A DNA stretch of 43,972 bases from assembly GCA_002344525.1 (NCBI GenBank), contig DDTJ01000105.1, forward strand, positions 1-43,972, given 5' to 3'. The translations under genes and the position numbers were made by a program. The DNA comes from Akkermansiaceae bacterium UBA2367 (GTDB lineage: Bacteria > Verrucomicrobiota > Verrucomicrobiia > Verrucomicrobiales > DEV007). Every line of letters begins with the position of its first letter. Within the stretch, counting starts at the first letter, position 1. The notes beneath the pieces are model-generated. The model saw only the letters and a program-made list of their open reading frames with translations, was not told the origin of the DNA and searched no databases. Shown here piece after piece: positions 1 through 8,415 of the stretch.

Positions 1-440
1 CCAAAAATCCGTTGCATCTCAGACGTTCTAAAGCTGTCGCTTCGAGTGAAGGTTGTCGCACGTCCTCGAAAATAGGCGAACGGGTATGGATGTGAATCGA
101 GGTTCATTATTTCAGCGAACGTTGTTTATCCACAAAAAATTGTGAACGGATCAGATTCGCACACAAAAGACTGTGGGCGAATCGAAATTTTCGTACTCAT
201 TCATTCAAATCAAGATCAAAATTTCACAAATCGTCCAGTTTCCTCAAAAAAGACTCCCGAAGTCAAACCTTGAGTGAGGCGCGGAAACTTGGGCCATGTA
301 GCCTCCTTCGCGTCCATTGCGGAACCTCCGTTCTTGCTCTTTACTCCTTACTCTTACCTCTTACTCCTCCGCGAACGTCGCCGAGCCTCCGATGGGAGTA
401 AGAGGTAAGGAGTATGAGTAAAGAGTAAGAGAATCCGACC
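1..440. other. Intergenic region, no gene seen
   Basis: No convincing coding region is visible. The first ~300 bases are relatively AT-rich and contain one perfect match to the DnaA box consensus (TTATCCACA, 126-134), but no cluster of boxes. The last ~100 bases are occupied by an inverted repeat of the CTCTTACTC family (338-431), annotated separately, which ends about ten bases before the start codon at 441. The promoter of the downstream gene must lie here, but I cannot place it. Confidence 0.5.
338..431. repeat. Dispersed inverted repeat, CTCTTACTC family, copy 1
   Basis: The left arm (about 338-371) is a pyrimidine-rich run of CTCTTTACTC, CTTACTC and CTTACCTC units. The right arm (about 394-431) is its near-perfect reverse complement (GGAGTAAGAGGTAAGG and so on). 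A long imperfect hairpin could form just upstream of the start codon at 441. A related element lies at 23893-24000, also directly upstream of a gene start. Confidence 0.7.
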
Positions 441-1955
441 ATGAAACCAACCCGCCGCGCCTTCCTCGCCACCACCGCCGCGCCTGCCCTGGCCTTTACC
501 TCCGGCACCTCCCGCGCCGCCGAGCTGCAGCCGAACCTCATCCGCGAAGAGAACGCCAAGCCCGGCAGCGACGATTGGCAGATCACCCGCGTGCGACTCG
601 ACAAGACGGGAGCCGTCCGCGCCTCGGATATCGAGGGCTACTGCTCGAAGCAATCCGTCGCCGCCGGAGAGACGATCGACATCCTCGTTAGCGTGAAGCG
701 CGAGGCCGAGTTCACTTTGGAGATCTTCCGCACCGGCTACTACGACGGCAAGGGCGCGCGGCTGATGCGGACCTTCGGCCCGCTCCCCGGCAAGCCGCAG
801 CTCACCCCCGAACCGACGCGGGGCGATCATCTGCTCCACGAATGCCTCTGGGAGCCATCCCTGACCTTGACGATCCCCGAGGACTGGCCCAGCGGCGTCT
901 ACCTCGGCCGCCTCAGCACACCCGACGAGACCGGCCACGGCTACTGGCAGAACTACGTCGTCTTCATCGTGAAGGACGACCGGCCCGCCGACTTCTGCCT
1001 GCAATGCTCGGACAATACCTGGCAGGCCTACAACAAGTGGCCGACGAATGTTTCGATGTACACCCATCCGAAGGGCATCCAGGGTCCGTGGGCCGAGGCC
1101 AGCTTCGACCGTCCCTACGGCAAGTATTCGCAGATCTACGAGAACCCGCAGTCGCTCGGATCGGGCGAATGGCTCTGCTTCGAGTTCCCGATGGCCTACT
1201 GGATGGAGCAGCAGGGCTACGACGTCACCTATTGCTCGAACGCCGACATGGTCGATCCCGGCTACGCGCGACCGGGGCGCTTCAAGGGATTCATCAGCAA
1301 CGGCCACGACGAATACTGGGACATCCGCGAATACGAGAACGTCGAGAAGCTGCGCGACACGGGGACGAACCTGCTCTTCTTCTCCGGCAACGCCGTCTGC
1401 TGGGTCACGCCGATGACGCCCGCCACGGACGGACGGGAGAACCGCGTCATCTTCCGAGGAGGCCCCTACGGAGGCGACTACCGCTACGCCGTCTCGCGGG
1501 CGACAAACGTGCCCTATCCCCATCGTGGGCCGGACGAGGGCTACCTGATGGGCGTGCGCAACATCCAGCCGGTCAACGGCGGCGGCGACTGGATCTGCTC
1601 GAATCCGGGGCATTGGATCTTCGAGGGCACGGGGATGAAGGAGGGCGACGCCATCCCCGGCCTGATCGGCTGGGAATTCCACGGCGACCCGCCGCAGGAC
1701 CTCGCGGGCCTCGAAGTCGTGGCCAAGGGAACCGCGCTGCAAGGCGGGGTGGTTCCCTCGGACTGGAGCGCCGTGATCTTTCCTGGGCCGAAAGGGAACT
1801 TCGTCTTCAACGCCTCGACCATCTTCTGGTGCCAGGGACTCAGCTCCCCGCCCGGCCACATGCTGCCCTGGTCGCACGGGTCGCGCCCGCACGGGCCGGA
1901 TGCTCGTGTGCAGCGCATCACGAAGAATTTGCTGGACCGGGTGGTCGGAGTGTGA
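441..1955 (+). CDS. Tat-exported N,N-dimethylformamidase large-subunit-like protein
   Basis: The protein is 504 residues long and begins with a twin-arginine signal (TRRAFLATT, Arg5-Arg6, then a short hydrophobic stretch ending near AFTSGTSRAA), so export of a folded, possibly metal-containing protein is likely. The mature part matches, by recognition, the C-terminal domain of the N,N-dimethylformamidase beta (large) subunit: NGHDEYWD, a LLFFSGNAVCW segment and a tryptophan- and glycine-rich C-terminus ending in MLPWSHG. The known enzyme hydrolyses dimethylformamide and carries mononuclear iron held by Tyr and Glu ligands. Most genomic relatives are uncharacterised, so the substrate here is unknown. 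No small subunit is encoded nearby. The ATG at 441 is the only start that places the Tat motif at the N-terminus. Confidence 0.75.
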   Translation: MKPTRRAFLATTAAPALAFTSGTSRAAELQPNLIREENAKPGSDDWQITRVRLDKTGAVRASDIEGYCSKQSVAAGETIDILVSVKREAEFTLEIFRTGYYDGKGARLMRTFGPLPGKPQLTPEPTRGDHLLHECLWEPSLTLTIPEDWPSGVYLGRLSTPDETGHGYWQNYVVFIVKDDRPADFCLQCSDNTWQAYNKWPTNVSMYTHPKGIQGPWAEASFDRPYGKYSQIYENPQSLGSGEWLCFEFPMAYWMEQQGYDVTYCSNADMVDPGYARPGRFKGFISNGHDEYWDIREYENVEKLRDTGTNLLFFSGNAVCWVTPMTPATDGRENRVIFRGGPYGGDYRYAVSRATNVPYPHRGPDEGYLMGVRNIQPVNGGGDWICSNPGHWIFEGTGMKEGDAIPGLIGWEFHGDPPQDLAGLEVVAKGTALQGGVVPSDWSAVIFPGPKGNFVFNASTIFWCQGLSSPPGHMLPWSHGSRPHGPDARVQRITKNLLDRVVGV

Positions 1956-2019
1956 AGAACGCTCCGAGAAGAGGGGATTTGGACCACAATCGGAGCAAGG
2001 CGGAGATAGATGCGGAAGC

Positions 2020-2095
2020 ATCAAATGACACGAATCATACGGATGGAACTCAAGAAAATTCGTGTTCATTGGTGTCCATTCGTGGTCAAAAATCT
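2020..2095. repeat. Dispersed repeat, 'ACGAATGGACACGAAT' family, copy 1
   Basis: This AT-rich gap carries GACACGAAT followed by ATTCGTGTTCATTGGTGTCC and ATTCGTGGTCAAAA, which form an interrupted inverted repeat. The same TTGGTGTCCATTCGTGGTCA string recurs at 19258-19280, and a relative lies at 17047-17140. It sits just upstream of the DUF433 gene at 2123. Confidence 0.65.
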
Positions 2096-2122
2096 AAATT
2101 AGATAGAGTCGAATTTCCGAAT

Positions 2123-2368
2123 ATGGACTACCGCGCGATCATCACCATCGAGCCGGGCAAGCGCAGCGGAAAACCCTGCGTCCGCGGCTTGAGGATCACC
2201 GTGCAAGATGTTCTGGAGTATTTGGCCGGAGGAATGAGCGAGGATGAGATTCTCGAAGATTTCCCCGAACTGAATCGCGAGGATATACGCGCCTGCCTAT
2301 CCTTTGCCGTCGACCGGGAGCGGAAGCTCATCCACGACTCGACAAGTAGCCTGCTGATTCTTCCATAA
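2123..2368 (+). CDS. DUF433 family antitoxin-like protein (orphan)
   Basis: This 81-residue protein has the core of the DUF433 family: RAIITIEPGKRSGKPCVRGLRITVQDVLEYLAGGMSEDEI followed by FPELNREDIRACLSFA. The family folds as a small winged-helix-like DNA-binding domain. It is usually the antitoxin of a pair whose toxin is a DUF5615 PIN-like protein encoded immediately downstream. No such partner follows here: the next 100 bases hold a palindromic repeat and then the PVC dehydrogenase. The ATG at 2123 gives the canonical N-terminus (MDYRAIITI). The frame is open further upstream, but that extension is out-of-frame reading of the preceding gene. Confidence 0.8.
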   Translation: MDYRAIITIEPGKRSGKPCVRGLRITVQDVLEYLAGGMSEDEILEDFPELNREDIRACLSFAVDRERKLIHDSTSSLLILP

Positions 2369-2409
2369 TTTTCTGGACCCGGACGCCAGTTTGTGAACAA
2401 TTCAAGGTC

Positions 2410-2430
2410 GCATGGGCATCCAGCCCATGC
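2410..2430. repeat. Short palindrome, GCATGGGC family, copy 1
   Basis: GCATGGGC (2410-2417) and GCCCATGC (2423-2430) form a perfect 8-bp inverted repeat around ATCCA. A second, 9-bp version lies 79 bases downstream at 2509-2529. Confidence 0.6.
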
Positions 2431-2468
2431 CTTCGACGCGCCAGACGACCGAACCCTCTGCCAACGCC

Positions 2469-5336
2469 ATGACGATGCCACACTCAATCCTTTTCCGCCC
2501 CGCCGAGGGCATGGGCTGGAAGCCCATGCTGCTTTCTTTCGCGATCCTGACATTCGCCCATCTCTCCGTCTCCGCCGCCGATTTCCCCGAGCCCTACGAC
2601 ACCGAGAAGACCGATTCGAAGCCCATGCCCGCCGAGGAGGCCGCCCGCACCGCCGTGCTGCCCGAGGGCTTCCGGCTCGAGGTCTTCGCCGCCGAACCCG
2701 ACGTGCGCCAGCCCATCGCCATCGCCTTCGACGGCGCGGGACGTCTCTGGGTCGCGGAGTGCTACACCTACGCCGAGAACCCGCGCCGCTGGGACCTCGA
2801 CCTGCGCGACCGCGTCATCGTGCTGGAGGACACCGACGGCGACGGCAAGGCGGACAAGCGCACCGTCTTTTGGGATCAAGGCACGCGCCTCACCTCCGTT
2901 GCCGTCGGCTACGGCGGCGTCTGGGTCACCTGCGCCCCGCAACTGCTCTTCATCCCCGACGCGGACGGCGATCTCGTTCCCGACGGCGAGCCGATCGTGA
3001 TGCTCGACGGCTTCGACGCCGAGACCATCGGACACAACATCGTCAACGGTCTGAAATGGGGACCCGACCGCTGGCTCTACGGACGCCACGGCATCACCTC
3101 GACCTCCTTCGTCGGGGTGCCGGGGACTCCCGCCGAGGAGCGCGTCGCGCTGAACTGCGCGATTTGGCGCTTCCATCCCGAGCGCAAAACCTTCGAGGTC
3201 TTCTGCCACGGCGGCACGAACCCTTGGGGCCTCGACTGGAACGAGGACGGCCAGCTTTTCTACACGAACACCGTCATCGGCCATCTCTGGCACGCCATTC
3301 CCGGTGCCTACTACGAGCGCATGTTCGGCGCGCACCTCAATCCGTACGCCTACGAACTCATCGGCCACACCGCCGACCACTACCACTGGGACCGAGGCTC
3401 GGAGAAATGGAGCGACATCCGCGAAGGCATCAGCGACAAGACCTCCGAACTCGGCGGCGGGCACGCCCACATGGGTTGTCTCATCTACAAGGGCGGCGTC
3501 TGGCCGGAGAAATACCACGGCAAGCTCTTCACCTGCAATCTGCACGGTCGCCGCATCAACACGGAGATCCTCGAACGCGAGGGCAACGGCTATGTCGGAA
3601 GGCACGGCGAGGATTTCCTCTTCATGAAGGACCCTTGGTTCCGGGGGCTCGATTTGATCACCGGACCCGATGGCCAAGTCTGGATGAACGACTGGAGCGA
3701 CACTGGCGAGTGTCATGACAACGACGGGATCCACCGCAGCAGCGGGCGGATTTATCGGATTGTGTATGATGGGCCGGACAAGGGCGAGCCGCCGATGAAG
3801 TGGTCCACACGACGGGAATGGCCGGAATGGCTGACCTTATTACCGGGCTCATTCAATCAACTGCTGGACTCCGATGAGGAAGCGAAGCGTGCCCTCGGCG
3901 TAAGATGGTACGCTGAGAATTTTTCTGAGCTTCATCGGACGCTTGCAGACAACCCTGGTGCCTACCCCCGGAAGATTGTCCAGATCACCAAGGAGGAAAA
4001 TTCGGGCCTTGTTCGCTTGGAACTCGCCGCAGCTTTGCAGAGGGTTCCGCATCGGGATCGGTACACGATTGCCGCGCACCTCTGTTCGTTCGCTGAAGAC
4101 GCCACCGACCGCCAGCAATCCCTTATGATCTGGTATGGCATCGCCGACATGGTTCCCGTCGCCCCTGACCAAGCCGTCAATCTCGCCCTCAATTCCAAAC
4201 TCCCCACCGTCACCCGCCTCATCGCTCGACGCCTCGCCGAGGATCTCGAAAAATCTCCCGAGCCGGTCAACGACCTCCTCACCCGCTCGACCGACGCGAA
4301 CCGCCTCGACATCCTGCGCGGCCTCAACGAAGCCCTGCGCGGCTGGACCAAGGCTCCCAAGCCCGCCGCTTGGGATACCATCGCCAAGGCGGGCGGGGAT
4401 GAGGAAACGCAGACCCTGATCCGCGAGCTCTCCGTCGTCTTCGGCGACGGCCGCGCCCGCGACGAGCTGCTCGCCATCGCCAAGAACGAGGAAGCCGATC
4501 CCGGCGCGCGCCGTTCCGCCCTGACGAACCTCCTCCGCGACCCGACGCCCGACCTGCTCCCGATGCTGAAGGGCTGGACCAACGACCGCATCCTCGCCCG
4601 CGAGGCCATCCTCGGACTTGCCAGCTACGACGATCCCGAGGTGCCCGCCCGTGTCATCGGCCAGTGGAAGCGCGACGGCGTCCACCGCGCCGTCTGCATC
4701 GACACCCTTGTCTCCCGCGCCAGCTACGCGAAGGGCCTGCTCGACCGCATCGGAAAAGGGGAGATGCCCCGCAATGCCATCAGCCCCTTCCAAGCCCGCC
4801 AGATCCAGAGCCTCGGCGACGAGGCCCTGACCAAACAACTCGCCGAGGTCTGGGGAGAGCTGCGCGACACGCCCGAGTCGATGAAGGCGGAGATCGCGAA
4901 CTGGAAAACGATCCTCACCCCCGAGGCCATCGCCGCCGCCGATCCAGTGAAAGGGAAAACGCTCTTCTCCTCCCTCTGCGGCGCCTGCCACAAGCTCTAC
5001 GGCGAGGGCGGAGCCATCGGACCCGACCTCACCGGCAGCGACCGCCACAATCTGGACTACCTGCTGGGCAACACCGTCAATCCCAACGAAGTTGTCCCCG
5101 CCGACTACCGGCTCACCGTCTTCACTCTCAAGGACGGCCGCGTCGTCTCCGGCGTTGTGCCCGAGGAGAGCGAGCGCAGCGTGACCGTACAGACTCCGGT
5201 GGAGCGCCTGACCCTGTCCGCCGACAGCATCGAGAAACGCGAGACCCTGCCCGTCTCCCTCATGCCCGAGGGTTTGTTGAAGGCTATGGACGAAGCTTCG
5301 GTGAAGGACCTGATCGCCTACCTGATGACGAAGTGA
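2469..5336 (+). CDS. PVC-type membrane-bound dehydrogenase with C-terminal haem-binding domain
   Basis: About 955 residues. After a hydrophobic leader (LLSFAILTFAHLSVSAA) comes a beta-propeller-like dehydrogenase region (LPEGFRLEVFAAEPDVRQPIAIAFD, GGTNPWGLDWNEDGQLF). An alpha-helical HEAT-like middle follows, and then a cytochrome c domain with one haem motif Cys837-Gly-Ala-Cys840-His841. The last 80 residues (VVPADYRLTVFTLKDGRVVSG) match the haem-associated C-terminal module typical of Planctomycetes and Verrucomicrobia. Members of this family are periplasmic and presumed to oxidise sugars or other alcohols, passing electrons to the haem, but substrates are rarely known. The start is uncertain: ATGs at 2469, 2475 and 2526 are possible, and a palindromic repeat overlaps this stretch. 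I prefer 2469/2475 because they give a charged n-region ahead of the hydrophobic core. Confidence 0.85.
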   Translation: MTMPHSILFRPAEGMGWKPMLLSFAILTFAHLSVSAADFPEPYDTEKTDSKPMPAEEAARTAVLPEGFRLEVFAAEPDVRQPIAIAFDGAGRLWVAECYTYAENPRRWDLDLRDRVIVLEDTDGDGKADKRTVFWDQGTRLTSVAVGYGGVWVTCAPQLLFIPDADGDLVPDGEPIVMLDGFDAETIGHNIVNGLKWGPDRWLYGRHGITSTSFVGVPGTPAEERVALNCAIWRFHPERKTFEVFCHGGTNPWGLDWNEDGQLFYTNTVIGHLWHAIPGAYYERMFGAHLNPYAYELIGHTADHYHWDRGSEKWSDIREGISDKTSELGGGHAHMGCLIYKGGVWPEKYHGKLFTCNLHGRRINTEILEREGNGYVGRHGEDFLFMKDPWFRGLDLITGPDGQVWMNDWSDTGECHDNDGIHRSSGRIYRIVYDGPDKGEPPMKWSTRREWPEWLTLLPGSFNQLLDSDEEAKRALGVRWYAENFSELHRTLADNPGAYPRKIVQITKEENSGLVRLELAAALQRVPHRDRYTIAAHLCSFAEDATDRQQSLMIWYGIADMVPVAPDQAVNLALNSKLPTVTRLIARRLAEDLEKSPEPVNDLLTRSTDANRLDILRGLNEALRGWTKAPKPAAWDTIAKAGGDEETQTLIRELSVVFGDGRARDELLAIAKNEEADPGARRSALTNLLRDPTPDLLPMLKGWTNDRILAREAILGLASYDDPEVPARVIGQWKRDGVHRAVCIDTLVSRASYAKGLLDRIGKGEMPRNAISPFQARQIQSLGDEALTKQLAEVWGELRDTPESMKAEIANWKTILTPEAIAAADPVKGKTLFSSLCGACHKLYGEGGAIGPDLTGSDRHNLDYLLGNTVNPNEVVPADYRLTVFTLKDGRVVSGVVPEESERSVTVQTPVERLTLSADSIEKRETLPVSLMPEGLLKAMDEASVKDLIAYLMTK
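2509..2529. repeat. Short palindrome, GCATGGGC family, copy 2, within the signal-peptide region
   Basis: GCATGGGCT (2509-2517), GGA and AGCCCATGC (2521-2529) form a perfect 9-bp hairpin. In frame it encodes GMGWKPM of the PVC dehydrogenase N-terminus if translation starts at 2469. If translation starts at 2526, the hairpin would instead contain the start codon. Confidence 0.6.
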
Positions 5337-5341
5337 AGGTT

Positions 5342-5425
5342 TGGAGTGCGGCGGCATGACGCCGCTTTCCCTCGGGGCGACATGTCGCCCCGAGGGAAAG
5401 CGCGGACATGTCCGCGCACTCCAAG
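5342..5425. repeat. Compound palindromic repeat (REP-like), copy 1
   Basis: An element of about 84 bp bounded by TTGGAGTGC and GCACTCCAA. It contains three nested hairpins: GCGGCG/CGCCGC, a perfect 28-bp palindrome (14 + 14, centred on GACATGTC), and a perfect 18-bp palindrome GCGCGGACATGTCCGCGC. A second copy is at 30488-30572. Here it lies 5 bases after the stop codon of the PVC dehydrogenase and before the convergent minus-strand operon, so it may also limit read-through. Confidence 0.8.
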
Positions 5426-5454
5426 CTTTGCCGCGAAGGAACGCATCACCAACC

Positions 5455-5667
5455 TCATCGCCCGCCCTTGGTGAGGAGGGCGTGGAGCCGCGCTTGGATC
5501 GCGGGCGGAGTCTGCACGTCGTCGGGCGAGGCGCGCACGAGACGCTTCGCCCCGGCGAGATCCCCTTCGCGGACGGCGAGCTCGACGAGGGCGATGCGCA
5601 CGTCCCAGTTGCCGGGGTTCAGCATCAGTTCATCGAGGAGCAGCTCCTTGTCGATCATGGCGGCCAT
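5455..5667 (-). CDS. Small TPR-like protein at end of two-component operon
   Basis: This 70-residue protein (MAAMIDKELLLDELMLNPGN...) reads as one to two helical TPR-like units (WDVRIALVELAVREGDLAGAKRLV). It has no signal peptide and no membrane segment. It starts 24 bases after the stop of the sensor kinase on the same strand, so co-transcription is likely. A second ATG at 5658 would remove MAA. I do not recognise a specific family. The biased amino-acid composition and operon position argue that it is real, but its small size leaves doubt. Confidence 0.5.
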   Translation of the reverse strand: MAAMIDKELLLDELMLNPGNWDVRIALVELAVREGDLAGAKRLVRASPDDVQTPPAIQARLHALLTKGGR

Positions 5668-5691
5668 GGGCGGGCGATGAGAGAAAGCCTA

Positions 5692-7113
5692 TCACACCGG
5701 GGGAGGGGAAGGCAAACCCGGAGCTCTTCGGTCCGGCCAACGCGCCTCGATGCGGAGACGGCCTTGGTCGAGGGAGGCGGTGCAGACGCCGCCGAGGAAC
5801 TCAATCCCGGCTCGCGCCACGGAAAGTCCCAAGCCGGAATGGCCTTTTTCCGAACGGGCGGCGGATTTCCGCCAGAAGCGTTCGAAAAGCCGTCCTACGT
5901 CGGCGGGATCGAGGTCGGGGGCCCCGTTTTCGACGAAGAAAAAACGGGGGCTGGCGGAGACGCGCACCTCGCCGCCTTCGGGAGCGTAGGCGACGGCGTT
6001 GCCGACGAGATTCCCGACGATGGCCCGCCAGAGGGCGGGATCGGTGAGGAAGGGGCCGTTTTCGACGGAGAGGGTGACGCGGAGACGGCGGTGCGCCGCC
6101 TCGACACGAAGGCGGTCGAGGCATTCGCGAAGGCTTGCCTCGAGGTCCACGGCTTCGACGGAGGGGAGGGCCTCGGAGTCGGCCTTGGCGAGGAGGGAGA
6201 GCTTATCGAGGAGATCCTCCAGTTCGACGAGCGCGGCGAGCATCTCCTGTCCGTGCTCGGGAGTGAACTCCTCCGGCCAGCGTGTCACGAGCTCGGTCAT
6301 GGCCCGCAGCTCGGCGAGGGGGGTGCGCAGTTCGTGGGCGGCGTCGCTGGTGAAGCGCTTCTCCCTCGCGAAGGAGGTTTCGAGCCGTTCGAGCAGTTCG
6401 TTGAGCTTCGCGGCGACGCCCCGCAGTTCGGCGGGCAGGTTTTCGAGGGGGAGGCGGTTGGCGAGATGGCGGACGTCGATGCGTTGCACGTCCGCGCTGA
6501 GGCGGTCGAGCGGCATCAGCCCCGCCTTCACCACGGCTTGGAGGATGGCGAGGATGGCGAGGACCGAGCCGCCGCCGAAGAGGCCGATGAATAGGGCGAC
6601 GGTGCGCAGGGTGCGGTGGTGCCCGCTGTCGTCGCTCGCGACGAGGAGGCGCAGGGTGGGGGCGACGGCGGGTTCCTCCCCTTCCTCCTCTTCGCTGTCG
6701 ATCGAGGGGGTGAAGGAGGTCCAATAGGCCCGCCCCGGCGAGCCGCCGGGCAGGATGAGGTCGGCGAAACCCTCGTCGCTGTCGTCGAAGCCCTCGGGCC
6801 AGGTCAAGCCGTCCGCGCCGAGGGAGGGGGAGCGCTCCACGGTCGTGCCGTCCGGGGCGAAGACTTCGAAGTAATCGCCGGGGGAGTTGGAGCCGAATCC
6901 GGCGAAGGCCTGCACGTCGAGGTCGATCTCAAATTCGCCCCGGTCGATCTCGGAGGCGGTGACGAGCGCCTGGGCCTTGGTCGCGAGGATGTGGTCGAAC
7001 TGGGTGGCGAGGGCCTTGCGCAGGGAGAAATAGAGGCCGAAGCCCCCGACGAACAGGAGCATCAGGGCCGCCCCGCCGATGCGGAGGCCCAGATCGCGGC
7101 GGATCGACCTCAT
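5692..7113 (-). CDS. Two-component sensor histidine kinase
   Basis: 473 residues. An N-terminal membrane helix (about residues 11-30), a periplasmic sensor region containing an acidic loop (DSEEEEGEEP), and a second membrane helix (about 178-200) are followed by a HAMP-like linker. The HisKA domain has its phospho-acceptor at His260 (SDAAHELRTPLAE). The ATPase domain shows an N-box (GNLVGNAVAYAPEGG) and a G-box (GHSGLGLSVA). The ATG at 7113 overlaps the stop of the response regulator gene (ATGA), implying coupled translation. Frames open further upstream are shadows of that gene. Two exported PepSY-like proteins head the operon and could be part of the sensed pathway. The stimulus is unknown. 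Confidence 0.9.
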   Translation of the reverse strand: MRSIRRDLGLRIGGAALMLLFVGGFGLYFSLRKALATQFDHILATKAQALVTASEIDRGEFEIDLDVQAFAGFGSNSPGDYFEVFAPDGTTVERSPSLGADGLTWPEGFDDSDEGFADLILPGGSPGRAYWTSFTPSIDSEEEEGEEPAVAPTLRLLVASDDSGHHRTLRTVALFIGLFGGGSVLAILAILQAVVKAGLMPLDRLSADVQRIDVRHLANRLPLENLPAELRGVAAKLNELLERLETSFAREKRFTSDAAHELRTPLAELRAMTELVTRWPEEFTPEHGQEMLAALVELEDLLDKLSLLAKADSEALPSVEAVDLEASLRECLDRLRVEAAHRRLRVTLSVENGPFLTDPALWRAIVGNLVGNAVAYAPEGGEVRVSASPRFFFVENGAPDLDPADVGRLFERFWRKSAARSEKGHSGLGLSVARAGIEFLGGVCTASLDQGRLRIEARWPDRRAPGLPSPPPV

Positions 7114-7784
7114 GGCGTCTCTTGCATCACGTAGCCGAGGCCGCGGCGCGTGTGGATGAGGGGCGGCGCGCCGCCGGGAGAGAGTTTCCGCCGCAGGGCG
7201 TAGACGGCGGCGTCGACCGCGTTGCTGGCGGGGCTGCCGACCTCGCTGTAGAGGTGGGCTTCGATCTGCTCGCGGCTCAGAATGCGGCCGGGGCGGCGGG
7301 CGAGGCATTCGAGGAGGGAGAATTCGCGGGCCGTCAGCGTCACTTCCATGCCGCCGCGTTTCACAGTGCGGGCGGCGAAGTCGATCTCGAGATCGCCGAT
7401 GCGGGTGAGCGAGCGGGCCTGCCCCTGATGCCGCCGCATCACTGCTTCGAGACGGGCGACGAGCTCCTCCAGGGCGAATGGCTTCACGAGGTAGTCGTCG
7501 GCCCCGAGGGCGAGCCCGCGGACGCGGTCCTCCACCGCGCCCAAGGCGGTGAGGACGATGACCGGCGTCCGGTCGCCCCCGCGCCGCCACGAGTCGAGCA
7601 GGTCGAGGCCGTCGCGGCCGGGCAGCATCAGGTCGAGGACGATGGCGTCGTAGTCGTTCGCCCCGGCGCTGAGGGCGGCCTCGTGCCCGTCCGCCGCCTC
7701 GTCCACCGCGTGCCCGAGTCGGGCGAGGGCGCGGACGAGGGTGGTGCGGAGCCGCTTCGAGTCCTCGACGAGCAGGAGGCGCAT
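7110..7784 (-). CDS. OmpR/PhoB-family response regulator
   Basis: 224 residues. The receiver domain begins MRLLLVEDSKRLRTTL, with the acidic pair at Glu7-Asp8, the phospho-acceptor Asp51 (IVLDLMLPG), Thr in VLTALG and the conserved Lys in YLVKPF. The C-terminal winged helix (about residues 125-222) shows the usual FSLLECLARRPGRILSREQI and YVMQ ending. The protein is expected to bind DNA after phosphorylation by the kinase encoded immediately downstream. The ATG at 7784 gives the canonical N-terminus. The gene lies 68 bases after the second PepSY-like gene and overlaps the kinase gene by 4 bases. Confidence 0.92.
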   Translation of the reverse strand: MRLLLVEDSKRLRTTLVRALARLGHAVDEAADGHEAALSAGANDYDAIVLDLMLPGRDGLDLLDSWRRGGDRTPVIVLTALGAVEDRVRGLALGADDYLVKPFALEELVARLEAVMRRHQGQARSLTRIGDLEIDFAARTVKRGGMEVTLTAREFSLLECLARRPGRILSREQIEAHLYSEVGSPASNAVDAAVYALRRKLSPGGAPPLIHTRRGLGYVMQETP

Positions 7785-7852
7785 GGGGAAGTTCTGTCGG
7801 GAAGGGTTGCCGGTCTCGCGGACTGTGGACGAAAGCCGAGTCCTCTTCAGAT

Positions 7853-8338
7853 TCAAAAAACGCTGTCCTCGAAGCGGCGCAGGATTTCGCCGTTCTCCCC
7901 GATGACGAGATGGAGGTCCACGCCGCCGGGGAGATCGATCTCGACATGGTATTCCGTCTGGTCCGAGGCGGTGACGCGGGCGGCTTCGTCGAAGCGGCCT
8001 CGCGCGGCGAGGAAGGGTTCGAGAGCCTGCCTCACGGCGGGAGGGAGGTCTTCGAAGCGGATTTTGTCGGTGGTTTTCAGCAGGATGCCGTCGCCGCCGA
8101 TGTGAAGCCTGCGGTCCCGCCGACCGGGCAGGTCGATTTTGACGAGGTAGAGGACGCGGCCCTCGATCTGGATCTTTTTGATCTTGTCGACGCGACCGGG
8201 GCCGAGCTGGTCCTGGATGGTCCTGACGACGGGTTCAGGGCATTGCTTGAGCGGGATGCTCTGCGCGTGGAGGTTGGATGCGGCGATGCCGACGCCGAGG
8301 ACGACGGCGGCGAGAGCCGGCAGGGAGTGCGCTTTCAT
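7853..8338 (-). CDS. PepSY-like exported protein, paralogue 2
   Basis: 161 residues with a signal peptide (MKAHSLPALAAVVLGVGIAASNLHAQ). Two PepSY-like beta/alpha units follow: CPEPVVRTIQDQLGPGRVDKI...YLVKIDLPGRRDRRLHI and LPPAVRQALEPFLAARGRFDEA...YHVEIDLPGGVDLHLVIGENGEILRR. The upstream neighbour (8416-8916) is a clear paralogue, including the identical IPLKQCPEPVVRTI segment, so the pair arose by tandem duplication. PepSY proteins are periplasmic, often sit beside two-component systems, and are thought to inhibit proteases or bind small ligands. A role in sensing for the adjacent kinase is an inference from position. Confidence 0.8.
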   Translation of the reverse strand: MKAHSLPALAAVVLGVGIAASNLHAQSIPLKQCPEPVVRTIQDQLGPGRVDKIKKIQIEGRVLYLVKIDLPGRRDRRLHIGGDGILLKTTDKIRFEDLPPAVRQALEPFLAARGRFDEAARVTASDQTEYHVEIDLPGGVDLHLVIGENGEILRRFEDSVF

Positions 8339-8415
8339 GGGGGAAGCGGGCCGGGACAGGTGGATCCCGGTCGCTCTATGATGGACGCACCTGAACCTTG
8401 GTCCAGTCCGGAATT

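Noticed and set aside
126..134. Perfect DnaA box (TTATCCACA) in the AT-rich first 300 bases, possible origin
   Set aside because: Only one perfect box, with no cluster, no dnaA/dnaN neighbours and no clear AT-rich unwinding repeats.
354..2069. Long open frame antisense to the dimethylformamidase-like gene
   Set aside because: High GC keeps antisense frames open; the sequence is arginine/proline/valine-rich, matches no family, and the plus-strand gene is clear. The same applies to the other long antisense frames, for example opposite dxs, acnA and the xylonate dehydratase.
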